A stretch of 64,000 nt of DNA from assembly GCA_034231615.1 (NCBI GenBank), contig CM067315.1:36162129-36226128 (forward strand), written 5' to 3'. Under the pieces are notes generated by a model. The model saw only the letters and a list, made by a program, of their open reading frames with translations. It did not search any database and was not told where the DNA came from. The position numbers were made by a program, and so were the translations under genes. Shown here piece after piece: positions 11,354 to 23,312 of this stretch; position 1 is the stretch's first letter, and each line of letters begins with the position of its first letter. Source of the stretch: Meghimatium bilineatum (taxonomy: Eukaryota > Mollusca > Gastropoda > Stylommatophora > Philomycidae).

Positions 11354-12221
11354 TAAGGTGTGTCACGTTAATTTGTTATTAAGCATGTCGTCTGTCGGTA
11401 TATACATAAATGCATGGAGTATATAGCGAGACAGGCTAAACAACTCGGGTTTTCGGAGCATCCCACAGATATAATTCTCTGGTCACGCGTGGTCAAAGAT
11501 AACGACAAAGCTGACTTATTGACGGTAAATTATGTGGTTCCTGACACAGTACCGAAAAGAGATACACGTATGTCCCTACTTACTGCGCTAAACTGAAATC
11601 CAACAGGTAAATCCAAGAAAAGGATAATGAAGTTTTCCTAATCACTAAAGACACACATAATAACACACCCAAATCGATGTTTCGACCAAAAGGCCTTTAG
11701 CAAGACAAAACTTAAAACAAAATTAAAACATACAATATAAAATGGACAGTAAGGATTATGGAAGTTCACATTGGCATGTGTAATATAGATTGACCGGAAG
11801 AGGTGAAACGACACAAGACAATGAATGTAAAAAAATGAGTACATACATGTGACACGAAACAAACCGAAACTATGGAACACTTAGGATCAACATGAGACAG
11901 GCGCTCAATGATGCCGTATGGTATAAGAGTGTTATATTGGTAAATGTAGCGGTTCCCTAGAGCAAGACGGATCTGGTCGTCAGAGAAGCACGACTTAATG
12001 GCCGTAACGATGAATGTCCTGGGCGCCCTGATGGCCCGTGCCATTACAGGATAACCCAAATAGATTTTTATGTTATATAGATGTTCACAGAATCATTCCA
12101 CGAGCCTTTTTCCAGTTTCAGCTATATATGTCATGGATTTTGCAGGTTACGGCCATTAAGTCGTGCTTCTCCGACGACTGGACCCGTCTTGCGTTGGATA
12201 TGACACATTATAACTTCGACC
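11354..12221. other. Mostly unassigned; two related short blocks
   Basis: 'gtcgtgcttctc(c/t)gacgac' and 'cggccattaagtcgtgcttc' occur once on each strand (about 11975-12005 and 12150-12180), giving a short inverted repeat. The stretch 11640-11720 contains 'tttcgaccaaaaggccttt', a motif shared with family H. No gene seen. Confidence 0.4.
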
Positions 12222-12410
12222 TCTCTACTGTCTGAAACCACGACCTCTCGACTGTCTGAAACCACGATCTCTCAACTGTCTGAAACCACGACCTCTGGAC
12301 TGTCTGAAACCACGACCTCTGGACTGTCTGAAGCCACGACCTCTCGACTGTCTGAAATCACGACCTCTTGACTGTCTGAAATCACGACCTCTGGACTGTC
12401 TGAAGCCACT
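12222..12410. repeat. 24-bp tandem array
   Basis: About eight copies of CTGTCTGAAACCACGACCTC plus four variable bases. Being a multiple of three, it yields an open minus-strand frame (DSPEVVVS repeats) that I treat as incidental. Confidence 0.9.
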
Positions 12411-12479
12411 GTTCTCAAATGCACCTCATTTTGAACTATTCTGATTATGAATATGGAGTCACTGAGGATGCAGGAAAAT

Positions 12480-13262
12480 GTTGCCATTTACGTTCCATAA
12501 CGTTGAAGGAGCTGACCACTGCATAATGTCCATAGTCATGCTGCTTGTAGTCACAGCAAATGTTCCACCCTTTTCTTTGACTGACTTCCCCATAGAATGA
12601 GCTGTGAATGTTCCAGAACTACGAATTTGTCTAACAATCGAACAAGCCTGCATGTAATTGTGTTCCCTTCCCGGAAATTCTTATCAATGTCAGCACCCCA
12701 GATTTCACCGCAATAGTTCACCACTCGTTGCATTGTCTATTGTGTGTTATTATTACGCAAAAAGATTGTGGTAATCCATAGGCACATACCCATTCCACAC
12801 TAGGTTATGTTTTCCAACATTCGAATATTTTGTAGACGTCTTCAGCACGCCCCATCAATGACTTTCTCTGTTAGGATTACTGCATTTTGCTTTTTTAATT
12901 TCAAATTGTAGTGGGTATTCTTTATCAGCTGTGATTTGGAGGTAGATTCTGGCTATGCATGATTGCATTCTTTGCTCTGTAGTTGGTCAGTTCTATCAGA
13001 ATTTCGTGGCTTGTATTGATGTACTTATAGTACACACAAGCAGGACACGCATAGCCTCATTCTGGATCTTATGCAATCTTTCAGTTTGCGTCTGGCTGAG
13101 TTTAAGAATTGTCAGTTCATATTCTATCACAGAAATAATCAGGCCTTGATATACAAGAAAGGGTAACCTTAGTTCACACTTAACAGCATCCACTAATTTC
13201 ATCCCTGCTAGACCTTTGTTTGCCTTTAAATAAATGTAATCAACCATAATAAAAACAGCCAT
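12480..13262 (-). pseudogene. LINE remnant: RT thumb and RNase H
   Basis: Read on the minus strand from 13262. A ...YQGLIISVIEYEL...LHKIQNEAMRVLLVC segment matches the RT connection region (SVLDYGxxxxxS...LDxIQNxALRxxxG). Further along, around 12540-12570, 'FAVTTSSMTMD' matches the TTSSMTMEVEAV block of a well-known LINE RNase H. Order and strand agree with one decayed element. Confidence 0.6.
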
Positions 13263-13485
13263 TCAACCAAGCAACAAAATAGTTAATCAGATCGTCATTC
13301 AAGCGAAGCAACTAAAAAGTTTACATGCCATTCAACCATACAAATAGTTAGCCAATCAACCAGTCAAGCAGCTAATTGATGGGACAAATAACCACCAAGG
13401 GAAATAATTAGTTCGCTAGTCTAATTAGTCCAACCAGGCAACATATTGATCGGTGAGACACCCAATCATCTAATTAGAGATCAGA

Positions 13486-14050
13486 CAGGGCTGCGTGCTT
13501 TCCCCTCTACGTTTCAATCTCCATATGGATAGAATAAGGAAACACGCTATCGAAGCTATAATAAGCTATATTACAAAATGGGAAACTAGACAGAAAAATA
13601 TAATCAAGATGCCAAAAAGAGAAATGCAGTGACATGTCAACTTTCACCATTACTCTTGCACCAATATGGACATGAAGATACAAATAATATCTACAATTTT
13701 CGTACGAACACTTTGTTTGTTAGTAGTGTCAAACATGGTCATAATCATATGTGATATGAAGTGTTTAAGAAAAGCAGATATAGTCACTAAACTGGACATA
13801 GTAAGAAACCAGGATATCGGAAAAAGAGTAGGAATAATGCCTTGTATCAAATATATAGAAGTTCAGCAGATAAAGTGGTGTGGTCATCGTGTGTGAATGG
13901 ATCCAAGCCAACTACCACTGAGAACTTACCTATAACAAACAGTCGGATACAGAGCCAAGGAAAAACCGAGAAAGAGATAGATTGATAAAATCACGACCAC
14001 CCCTCACAAACACGGACTCAGCACGACTCATGCGTCACATCTGGCCTTGA
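13486..14050 (+). pseudogene. LINE remnant: RT motif and C-terminal tail
   Basis: Begins with EIRQGCVLSPLRFNLHMDRI, the RT motif-B region (RQGCxLSPLLFNxYM). After an internal deletion it continues as MKCLRKADIVTKLDIVRNQD and IEVQQIKWCGHR, matching the common LRRVxGVTxxDRVRNxDI...QLRWxGHV tail. Near 13955-14030 a GYRAKEKPRKR block follows, then a stop where W is expected, then IDKITT. Confidence 0.7.
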
Positions 14051-14104
14051 TTAGAAAATTACAGTTCCACCCTAAGTGTGGATCCTATCATCCAGCTTCT
14101 ACCA

Positions 14105-14190
14105 GGGATAGACAACTAGTTTACAGCTGGGGATAGACAGTTTACAGCTGGGGATAGACAACCAGTTTACAGCTGGGGATAGACAATCAA
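14105..14190. repeat. 23-26 bp short tandem repeat
   Basis: Three to four copies of 'ggggatagaca(accagtt)tacagct'. Confidence 0.85.
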
Positions 14191-15214
14191 ACAACTCAAA
14201 TTACTCAGAAAGCGTAGAACATTACTTCGTGGTACTCGATTTACACCATACGTATTCAGTTCCTCCAAGTGAGGTAGCACGCGACTTTCCCCCATGCGGC
14301 AGACTCATAACAAGTATTCTGAAGCTTTAAATGATACTCTCCCGGGATCTTCGGAAAACATACAACATAAACAAGACAAAGCGAGCCAGATTTTAATTCG
14401 TCATCTATTGAGCACAAAGGAACGGCTTAACCACTACACCAGAAATATCAGCAGTTAAACAACTAAATAACTGCTTAATTAATAAGTTTTCTAACAAGCA
14501 ACCAGAGATCACTTAATTATTTTGCCAGTCATCCAATCAGGCAACTAATTATTTAAGCAGTCGTCCAACCAGGCAACTTATACTTATTGACAATTAAAAT
14601 AACCAATAAATTAATCAGTTGACCAATGATCAAATCATGGAACTAACGTATGAATAAGTTAGCCAAAAAAGCAATATATCGGTTAGTCAATCAAACAAAG
14701 AGGCCAATAAATAAGTAACCATCCAACCAACTAGTGAAATAAACAATTTGTGTGTCACCCAAATAACATAGTTTTCATGTTTACTCCCGCCGCGAGTTAG
14801 CAGATATAACGGTTCAATGGCGAATGAATTAAACTACAAAACAACGGAAACATAAATGATTGCATCCAAAAAAATATCACTTGTGATAACAGATTTGTGA
14901 TTTCAGCTTCTGTTGCTTAATAACCATATGTCAATTTGGGTTTAATATAGAAACACAATACCTGGGATCAGGTGTTACGCAATGAGAGATAATCAAATGT
15001 CACCGATTTCCAGGTGTTTGTAATGTTGGTGTTTTAAATGTTCTTCTATATCGACGTTTTGAAGCGTGTTTGGGTTCTGAGATAAACGAGAGTAATAGAG
15101 AGAAAGCGAGGGAGAAAGTGTTGGAGAGAGGGGAGAATAAACTAGACGGTGGAATAAAGTGAAAACGTAAATGTGAATTAAAATAGAGAATGTGTACAAA
15201 AGGGATAGCCTGAA
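14191..15214. other. No gene; loosely repetitive AT-rich DNA
   Basis: Contains scattered 'aaccaggcaactaatt' and 'cagtcatccaatcag' type words (also at 13265-13480), suggesting a very decayed array. No coding signal. Confidence 0.4.
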
Positions 15215-15470
15215 AGCATTTATTAGTATTAATGTTGGAGTTCCACAGTGTATCACATCAATGTTGGAGTGTCACCTTGTATTACATCAACGTTGGAGTG
15301 CTACCTTGTATTTCATCAATGTTAAAGTGTCACCTTGTATCATATCAATGTTAGGCTGCCACCTCGTATCACATCAATTTTGGAATGCCACCTAGTATCA
15401 CATCAGTGTTGGAATGCCACCATATATCACATCAGTGTTGGAGTGCCACCATGTATCACCATGTATCCCA
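15215..15470. repeat. ~29-bp tandem array
   Basis: About nine imperfect units of 'tatcacatcaatgttggagt' followed by 'gccaccttg'. Substitutions are frequent, so this is a moderately old array. Confidence 0.9.
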
Positions 15471-15524
15471 TTCGAAGGGGGGATATGAATGGCTAAAAGT
15501 ACTTTCAATGACATCAGGAAAATA

Positions 15525-15660
15525 TTAACATCTAAACAAATTACAAACAAGCTAAAATGAGAAATGTAAAATACTACATCTATTCAATATATGGCTCAGA
15601 AACATGGATAATAAAACAAACAATTAGAACACAGAATTGATGTATTTGAGATATGAATTT
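15525..15660 (+). pseudogene. LINE fragment, uninterrupted paralogue of 43625-44948
   Basis: Carries 'aaattacaaacaagctaa' followed without a break by 'atatggctcagaaacatgg', encoding an SIYGSETW-like motif. The copy at 43625/44614 has the same sequence split by 0.9 kb, so this one provides the empty-site comparison. Confidence 0.7.
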
Positions 15661-16108
15661 ATGGAAGAATGGGGGGGTGTATGGGGTTCAGGGAGGGGTA
15701 GAGTCTCTGATGCTGAGCCTGTCATATTTCTTTGAAGTAGTTGTCACACTAACACCTGAAACTCAGCTCTCGCCTGTGGCTCCCGTTAATTGCCAGTATG
15801 CGGCAGCAGCAATCCCCCGATAACGGCTTTGACTAATCGGCCAAACTAGGTGGTAACCAGGGGAGGGGGGAATTTCACCATTAGCCACACGGCCACGAAC
15901 CACGAACATATTAGAGCAGAAAATCCGGAATCATCGATGTTGCCAAATTGGTCAATAAAATATGTGAAATGTTAAAAATGTTGACCAGTGAAAAGAATGT
16001 AAAACTATGTGAAAGAATGATCAGCGATTTGCACATAACCACTTTGGTAAAATCAGTTAATCATCCATGATTTAATTGAAGATCGTGTATCACATCCATC
16101 ATCCAGAG
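15661..16108. other. No recognisable gene
   Basis: A G-rich stretch (15668-15700) and a GC-richer block (15760-15910) of unknown nature. No partner elsewhere in the window was noticed. Confidence 0.3.
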
Positions 16109-16838
16109 AAGTGGTTCTCAATGTAGACAGTATGTCTCCTCCTTGGTTGTCATAACGTTTTGCTGGCGAGCTAGAAGAAAAACGTTGGAAATTGGGGGTG
16201 GGGTTCAATGTTTGTGACCACAACACATTAACTCTTCGGACGATGTTTAAATAACATATAGTCTATTACTAGTAATAATTGAGGAAAGTTCACCAGCTTT
16301 ATTTTATAAGATCACAGTAAGCCACCAAATAAATGTGGGGTGCAGAGACGCTGAAGCGATCCTTCCGCTCGCTAGGACCAGGATATATGCCCTACTGTGT
16401 CCAGACCTTGCTAGTCCTTCTCGCGGAGTAACCTGAGCAACAGATTATTCTGGCTAAGCTAGCAAGGAATGCGTAATCTCCAGCCACCGTGGGGATCTGC
16501 TGTAGCCTTGGAAACTTTCAAGAGAAAATTGACTCTTCTTATCTGCAGTTCGTCCCGGGATTACAATCAAGCTTCAGCAACTTTCGACAGCTTTTTCGTA
16601 ATTTTAACCAAGGGCAAGTGCTTTTTGTCAGTTCCCCGACCGTACCCAGCGTCGTGATATAATCATCATCATCATACTCTTCTTTAGGATGTTTCTTGAA
16701 AGACGGCGTGACTAGGCACCAGGAGATGGTCTGATCAAATCCTGCATTTAACAAACTAATTAAATGTTACTTCTAAAAGAAAGGGAAAAGGGGGGGGGGG
16801 GAGGGAAATCATGTGCCAAAAAAAGTTGAGAACCACTG
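16109..16838. mobile_element. Candidate hAT-like non-autonomous element (~730 bp)
   Basis: The left end AAGTGGTTCTCAA (16109-16121) is inverted relative to the right end GTTGAGAACCACTG (16825-16838). These are close to the CAGTGGTTCTCAACC ends of many hAT elements. The flanking 8-mers do not match, so the TSD test fails as read. Inside, 16469-16540 encodes an ALETFKRKL peptide resembling a common LINE C-terminal tail, which may be an older insertion. Confidence 0.4.
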
Positions 16839-17922
16839 TGTTAGTGAGACGTTTCTAATATCTAGATTTAGATATAGGCCTATGCCGTAGATACAAATTA
16901 GAGATGAGTAATCTTTTTTTTGGGGGGGGGGCATCGGAGAGCCGGGTTGAGTGGATTGGGTTTGAATTTTTTTTTTGGTATGCCGTAAAGCTCCAAGTAA
17001 TGTGTTTATTTTAGTGCAACGGCCAGTCAGTGAATATAGTAGGCTACATTTAAACGACCTTGACGAACCACTAATATATATCTTTGGATCGTATTGTTAC
17101 AACTCTTGATAGAAAACATTTAAATTGTAAACACTAAGTTAGTTCGCTGTCCTACTCAAGAGATGGCACCTGGACATTATCATCATTCAACTCGGCAAGC
17201 AATATTTGTCAGCAAAATTAATGTTACAGGATTGCAAAAAGAGACTGTAGAATTGATTTCACTTGCATCTACAATTCTACAATTCGCAGTATTATGCAGA
17301 ATTAAGTGTGAGGCGTATAAAATTATTGATAAATCAATGAGATATAATTGTTTGCAGATTACTTGTCAGTTTCGTAATCTGATATTGATTTTATGTATGG
17401 TTTTATTAACTGAATGTTCATTGTTTTTACTTACTGAATGGTTTTTACAGTTTTGTTCATATCTACGGGCCTAGGCTACTCGCTGAGAACAGAACAAACA
17501 CCACGGAACACCCAAAATGAATGAATGATTTTAAATACTAGGCCTTTACTTTAATAATTAATTATATCAGTTAGACCTATAATGATACCGTTACAACTGT
17601 AGTATAGTTATATAGTACAGTATACCGTGCCGTATAGCCAGGCCTATCTAATTATTATTCATAATCAAGAGACCTAGGCCTAAAATATAGGTCCATACTG
17701 AACTCACCTCCTACTGTTAGTGTTAGACCTGTCATAGGCTAAATAAATAATAGGCATAGAAGATTATAATAATAATTAATATATATAGTGGGCCACTAGA
17801 TAGGCTATAGTGGCTGTTTAGGCTTAACTGAACCCTGACCCTTTCCCCTGGGCGCATGAGAAAAAAATACACAAAAAGAACACCTGAACAGATTTATTTA
17901 AAAATAAATAAGACATAAAATT
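16839..17922. other. No recognisable gene
   Basis: AT-rich with many 'taggcctac/t' words and G runs near 16920. I see no exon, RNA gene or repeat boundary I can support. Confidence 0.35.
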
Positions 17923-19172
17923 ATCTGTTTGACTGGGGTGCAAAGGGAACGCATTGCTCTAGGCGGACCCAGGGTTAGCAGATAACCAAGACCCCAAATG
18001 TACCTCCACGCCGTGCACCCTGGAAACAGAAATACAGCAGCTCGAGCTGATTCTGGCCAAATCATTTGGGGATCATGTCCGAGAATGTGGAGGTAGCAGA
18101 TGGAAAGAGATTTGACTGCACAAGAGACAGACAATATCTCCGACACCACCAGCATCACCACATATAGCGACACTGTCGACATACAGTGAAGCAAGTCAGT
18201 CCAGTCCGAACATTGGAGGGGCGGCCAATGTCAAATGCACGTAAAGATAGATGCATGGCGAGAGACAAATATATTTCATACCGAGTACAATGAAACAATG
18301 AAAGGGCAGAACAGCGCTAGAGAGCAGCGCGAACTGCAAATAGAAAGTAAAAAGTCCCTAGGAAAGGGGAACTACAAGCTCCGTCAGCTCGAGTAGAGCT
18401 TCTAGTTACCTGTGTTCCTTACAGGTAGAGACCCAGACCCATCCATTGGCGTTTGGTAAAGCAAGAAGACCTAACCCAACTCTAATGTCGAGCCTTCCTA
18501 AACCGGAAATATGCTCGCGAAGAGAAATGGTTCCATACTCGATGCGCTCAGGCACAAAAGGGACAACGATTTAGCCCTGGCCCAACTCTACTGTCAGGTT
18601 TTCCTACACCAGAAATACACTTGAAGAGAGAAAGGGTTCAGTACCTGATGGGCTCAGGCGCTATTGGGACAAGGACGCTCAGCTCGAGAACGCCTTGCTC
18701 TCATACGCGTGGTGTGAGACTCGAACTTGGACAAGGGGTACACGATGTCGGTGAATGACACCTCGGCTAAGAGGGCGAAAGAGCCAGGGTCCAACTCCTC
18801 TGTTGAGTTCTTCCCCTTAAGGAACCAGGCTCAAGGATGAGAAACGGTTCAGTACCCAATGGGCACAGGCACAGCACGTCTAATTACACAAGGCAAGTTC
18901 ATAGACAGTGGAACACCTCGTTCGAGTCAGACGATAGCAAAAAATCGTCTTGGCGAAGAGTCTCCGCTACGCGTGCCTGGAGACAGATATAGAGGCTGTC
19001 ACAGGCTAAGGGTAGCCCATCCGAATTGTCAAGGCATGCCGAAATCGGATGTGCTAGGCCTACAAGGCGCATAACGGTGGCACAACGTAATCACGCTCCC
19101 GGCGGAAATCGCACGGATATCCGTGATGGTTACAATGGAGCGAACGAAAAACAAACAAACATCTGTTTGACT
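17923..19172 (+). mobile_element. Family C retroposon, full-looking copy with 12-bp TSD
   Basis: The body is 17935-19160 (1,226 bp), flanked by identical ATCTGTTTGACT at 17923-17934 and 19161-19172. The 5' end is GGGGTGCAAAGGGAACG and the 3' end is an A-rich (ACAA/AAAC) tail. The element is markedly more GC-rich than its surroundings. It contains an internal imperfect tandem repeat of roughly 110-120 bp (18440-18860), marked by 'ggttcagtacc(t/c)' and 'gcccaactcta'. No long ORF is present. A near-full inverted relative is at 31609-32958. I do not recognise the family. Confidence 0.85.
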
Positions 19173-20536
19173 TACCTTTCCTTATGCTGTTCAGTGTTTT
19201 TGCTTTATAAGTTCTGGTCAGAGTGCATCATAAATATTTCACTTAGGCTATAAATTATCACGGAGAAATCTCATAGCCACACAGGGTGTGTCCCTTGTGC
19301 ATCCAAGAATGATCCATAACATGTATATATTTCTATGTGTGCGAATGTTTATGTAAATGCATGTATTTATGTGAGAAAATGTTTATGTGAATACATGTAT
19401 AAATATCTTGTGACCAACTTTTTTTATTGGGGAAGGCCCTTTGTAGGCTAAATTTTAAAAAAATGTATAGAGTAAATGCATTCTTCCTATAAAAGATTTT
19501 ATGATTCCTGATCTGCCTTTTTTACCATGCATGGGACACTTGGACATTTTTTGAAATATTACCTCACATTGAAATAAAACTGTATTTAGTGCTAATAGGT
19601 TTGTTAAAATGATTATATCAGATCCACTTTTAATTTAGATTGCCACATTTTGTTCCTTGTTTTATAAGTTCTTAGAATATTTTTAAGTAGATATGTGTAA
19701 CTTTCAAGAATTTCAGACATCATGGCAAGTTTGAAATAATTTATGAAGACATCAACATTCTTTGCTCACAAAGTTGTTGCCATCTGACCTAACTGTTCTA
19801 TTGATTATTTTCGCCATGTCAGATTTTGACGTACCAATCATACATTAAAATATGTATATTTGTTTAGCTGTTAGATTTATAGTGTAATAAATGTATTTTT
19901 GGCAATTAAGAACGCAGACTGATCACTTGGGCAAAATTTACTTAGACTTGTAGTATAGAATAATATTATATGTACTTTACGTAAGGCGTACTAAGTATGT
20001 CGCACAATTGCACAGTCATAACTGTGGCTACGGTAATAAATAACTAGACCTAATGATCCTGGTTGGCATCTATAATTACCATTTTTTTTGCTGTTGCATG
20101 CAATTCTGTGTAGTGAACATCATTTTTTTTCCTTTGTTAAAATTTGTTATTTCTAGTTATAATTTCATAAACGTGATCACAAACGAAAGGTCCTTAGATG
20201 ATCTGAGGGTGCATGCAAGCCTATAGTGTATTTTTTTTTGAGTGGATGGGGGTGGGGGAATATTTAGGCAGAGTGTTTTCCAGGCTTCAGTTGCAAAAAA
20301 AAGAATACATGGAAATGAAGCTCATAGTCACAAAGTTTTACTTAGATTCTTTACCCCCGAATCACTTTGTTAGCAAATATCATAAATAAAATAATTCCTT
20401 TAATTGTGAATAGGTAGCTCTTGACAGCTCATAGCCTTCCTGAGAAAAACACAAGTGCTCCTTATTTGTGATGCGGTAAAGAGGCACCACCGAGCTCATA
20501 AGGGTTGATGTCTCAAAGGCGTGGTTGAGGTATATG
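19173..20536. other. No recognisable gene
   Basis: AT-rich sequence with poly-T runs. Nothing supported on either strand. Confidence 0.35.
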
Positions 20537-20697
20537 GTTGCATGTTTGGTCTCCAACAGGAGTCATTCTAGTGCAGCAGTATCCCAGGATGACATTGTCC
20601 TGCCAGGAGCATATCATATCATGTTTGGTCTCCAACAGGAGTCATTCTAGTGCAGCAGTATCCCAGGATGACATTGTCCTGTCAGGAGCATATCATA
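20537..20697. repeat. Two-copy tandem duplication, ~79 bp
   Basis: 'catgtttggtctccaacagg' through 'caggagcatatcat' occurs twice in immediate succession with one or two differences, which indicates a recent duplication. Confidence 0.9.
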
Positions 20698-20859
20698 TAC
20701 TGCTAAGCCAACTACTTCACCATTCTTGTATCAGATTTGTTAACCTGTGTCCAGTGACAGTATATCAGACATACCATGCCTTGTAGGAACCTGTCGCAAA
20801 AGGACAACATTGCAATGTCCACTGACCGGCATCTCTTTAACACTCACAGGGATAATTTG

Positions 20860-21440
20860 ATTATTATATTGCTGGGGAGTCTGTGAATTTTCATCCCACC
20901 CCGGGCCAGAGCCAGAGAACAACTATCATACCACCAGGAAAGTAGGTTTCAATCTATGAACTGCTCCGAGCCACTGCAGCCAAGATAGGGTTCACTGTGC
21001 TCATTCCCCACCACCAATTGACTACTGGTTATGTCAAACTTTTCTATTGCTCCAGGCATGCAACCAAATGTTCAAGTCAAAAGGATTGTCACGTCCTGAG
21101 TCAGTGTGCCTCTGTAATGGGCCTCAGCCATAGGAAAAACAGTGCTGTCAGTTTCCTCCTCCCCACTGCTGCGCAGCAAATCTCTGGCTCTCTCCCAACC
21201 ACAGAGGGTGCATACATAAACAAAAAAAGAAAACAACATGGCATAAAATACATTGTAACAAACAAAAAATTTAAGTATGAGAGGCATAATTGTATAGATG
21301 AAATGCCATGAAGCTTCTATAATAGATATCTTCAATATAACGGCATGTCATCTACTTAGGTTTTTCTGTTGCATGGGTGGTTTGTCTAATGGGCCATTGG
21401 TGAGACCCACAGATGCAAACCTTGTGTGGATAATTTAATA
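20860..21440 (-). pseudogene. LINE 3' UTR / 3' end copy
   Basis: Closely matches 3690-4046 plus 4347-4530 without the SINE found there. It ends near 21430 in a region equivalent to the start of the coding tail at 4433-4530. No coding content is recognisable beyond that. Confidence 0.65.
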
Positions 21441-21599
21441 GATGACAAAAATTAAGAAATTGAGACAAGACGTGCATTTAACCAATAAATCAGGGACAAC
21501 ATACAACATGAAAAATATCAATGTAAAGATGAATGTTGGAGTAAGAACAGTAATTTATAAGAATAGTCTCCTTATATAGTTATTTACTAGAAGTGGAAT

Positions 21600-22900
21600 G
21601 CAACATGCTGGTTTGTTAGTGCAGCATGCTGGTTTGTTAGTGCAGCATGCTGGTTTGTTAGTGCAACATGCTGATTTGTTAGTGGAACATGCTGGTTTGT
21701 TAGTGCAGCAAGCTGGTTTGTTAGTGTAACATGCTGGTTTGTTAGTGCAACATGCTGATTTGTTAGTGGAACATGCTGGTTTGTTAGTGCAACATGCTGG
21801 TTTGTTAGTGGAACATGCTGGTTTGTTAGTGCAGCAAGCTGGTTTGTTAGTGCAACATGCTGGTTTGTTAGTGCAGCATGCTGGTTTGTTAGTGCAACAT
21901 GCTGGTTTGTTAGTGTAACATGCTGGTTTGTTAGTGCAGCATGCTGGTTTGTTAGTGTAACATGCTGGTTTGTTAGTGCAGCATGCTGGTTTGTTAGTGT
22001 AACATGCTGGTTTGTTAGTGCAACATGCTGGTTTGTTAGTGCAGAAGCTGGTTTGTTAGTGCAGCAAGCTGGTTTGTTAGTGCAGCATGCTGGTTTGTTA
22101 GTGCAGCATGCTGGTTTGTTAGTGCAGCATGTTGGTTTGTTAGTGCAGCATGCTGGTTTGTTAGTGCAGCATGCTGGTTTGTTAGTGCAGCATGTTGGTT
22201 TGTTAGTGCAGCATGCTGGTTTGTTAGTGTAACATGCTGGTTTGTTAGTGTAACATGCTGGTTTGTTAGTGCAACATGCTGGTTTGTTAGTGTAACATGC
22301 TGGTTTGTTAGTGCAACATGCTGGTTTGTTAGTGCAGTAAGCTGGTTTGTTAGTGCAGCATGCTGGTTTGTTAGTGCAGCATGCTGGTTTGTTAGTGCAG
22401 CATGCTGGTTTGTTAGTGCAGCATGTTGGTTTGTTAGTGCAGCATGCTGGTTTGTTAGTGCAGCATGTTGGTTTGTTAGTGCAGCATGCTGGTTTGTTAG
22501 TGCAGCATGCTGGTTTGTTAGTGTAACATGCTGGTTTGTTAGTGTAACATGCTGGTTTGTTAGTGCAACATGCTGGTTTGTTAGTGTAACATGCTGGTTT
22601 GTTAGTGCAACATGCTGGTTTGTTAGTGCAGTAAGCTGGTTTGTTAGTGCAGCATGCTGGTTTGTTAGTGCAGCATGCTGGTTTGTTAGTGCAGCATGCT
22701 GGTTTGTTAGTGTAACATGCTGGTTTGTTGGTGTAGCATGCTGGTTTGTTAGTGTAACATGCTGGTTTGTTAGTGCAGCATGCTGGTTTGTTAGTGCAGC
22801 ATGCTGGTTTGTTAGTGCAGCATGTTGGTTTGTTAGTGCAGCATGCTGGTTTGTTAGTGCAGCATGCTGGTTTGTTAGTGTAACATGCTGGTTTGATAGT
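21600..22900. repeat. 21-bp minisatellite, ~62 copies
   Basis: Unit GCATGCTGGTTTGTTAGTGCA with variants 'gtaacatg' and 'gcagcaag'. Runs of the same variant order recur (for example 22080-22330 and 22350-22610), showing higher-order duplication. The minus strand is open over 22036-22917 as heptapeptides LTNQHAA/VTLTNQH because 21 is a multiple of 3. The array ends about 400 bp before the first recognised RPAP2 exon. Confidence 0.97.
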
Positions 22901-22978
22901 CTACTGGTAAGTCTCACAAGATCTTGTGTATGTGGATGTACTCCTATATGGTATTATATAATTTCTTTGTTGATGGAG

Positions 22979-23254
22979 CCTGGCAGGGGAGTAAAGAATA
23001 GCAACACTGTTACCTGCCATGCATGACAAGGACAAGGCCACTAATGAAGGGTGGATGTGAAATTGGCTGTCCCATCCCATAGATGGCAAAAGTGAACCAG
23101 AAGACATGGGGAAGTTGGATGTGTCAGAACGTAAGGCCTGACAGATATCACAACCAAACTGTAAACTATCAAAACGCATTCTGTTCTCTGGAGTACATCC
23201 TGCTTATCTTCTGGAACTTGAGAACAAACACAGAAGAAGAAGAATATAATTTCT
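22979..23254 (+). mobile_element. SINE type A, near full length
   Basis: Starts 'cctggcaggggagtaaagaa' and carries the family blocks 'gcaacactgtt', 'catgcatg', 'ggatgtgtcaga' and 'tacatcctgctta', ending in 'gagaacaaacacag' with GAAGAAGAAG. It lies only about 60 bp upstream of the RPAP2 exon at 23313. Confidence 0.8.
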
Positions 23255-23312
23255 CAAAATATATTCATGAGAGCTCTGTTGTGCTAAAGCTATTTTTCAT
23301 CCTGTGTTTCAG

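Noticed and set aside
17935-19160. GC-rich block considered as rDNA spacer or a structural RNA gene
   Set aside because: No rRNA, tRNA or snRNA core was recognised. TSDs and an A-rich tail show it is a retroposon.
22036-22917. 293-codon minus-strand frame of LTNQHAA repeats
   Set aside because: It coincides exactly with the 21-bp minisatellite and has no unique sequence at either end.
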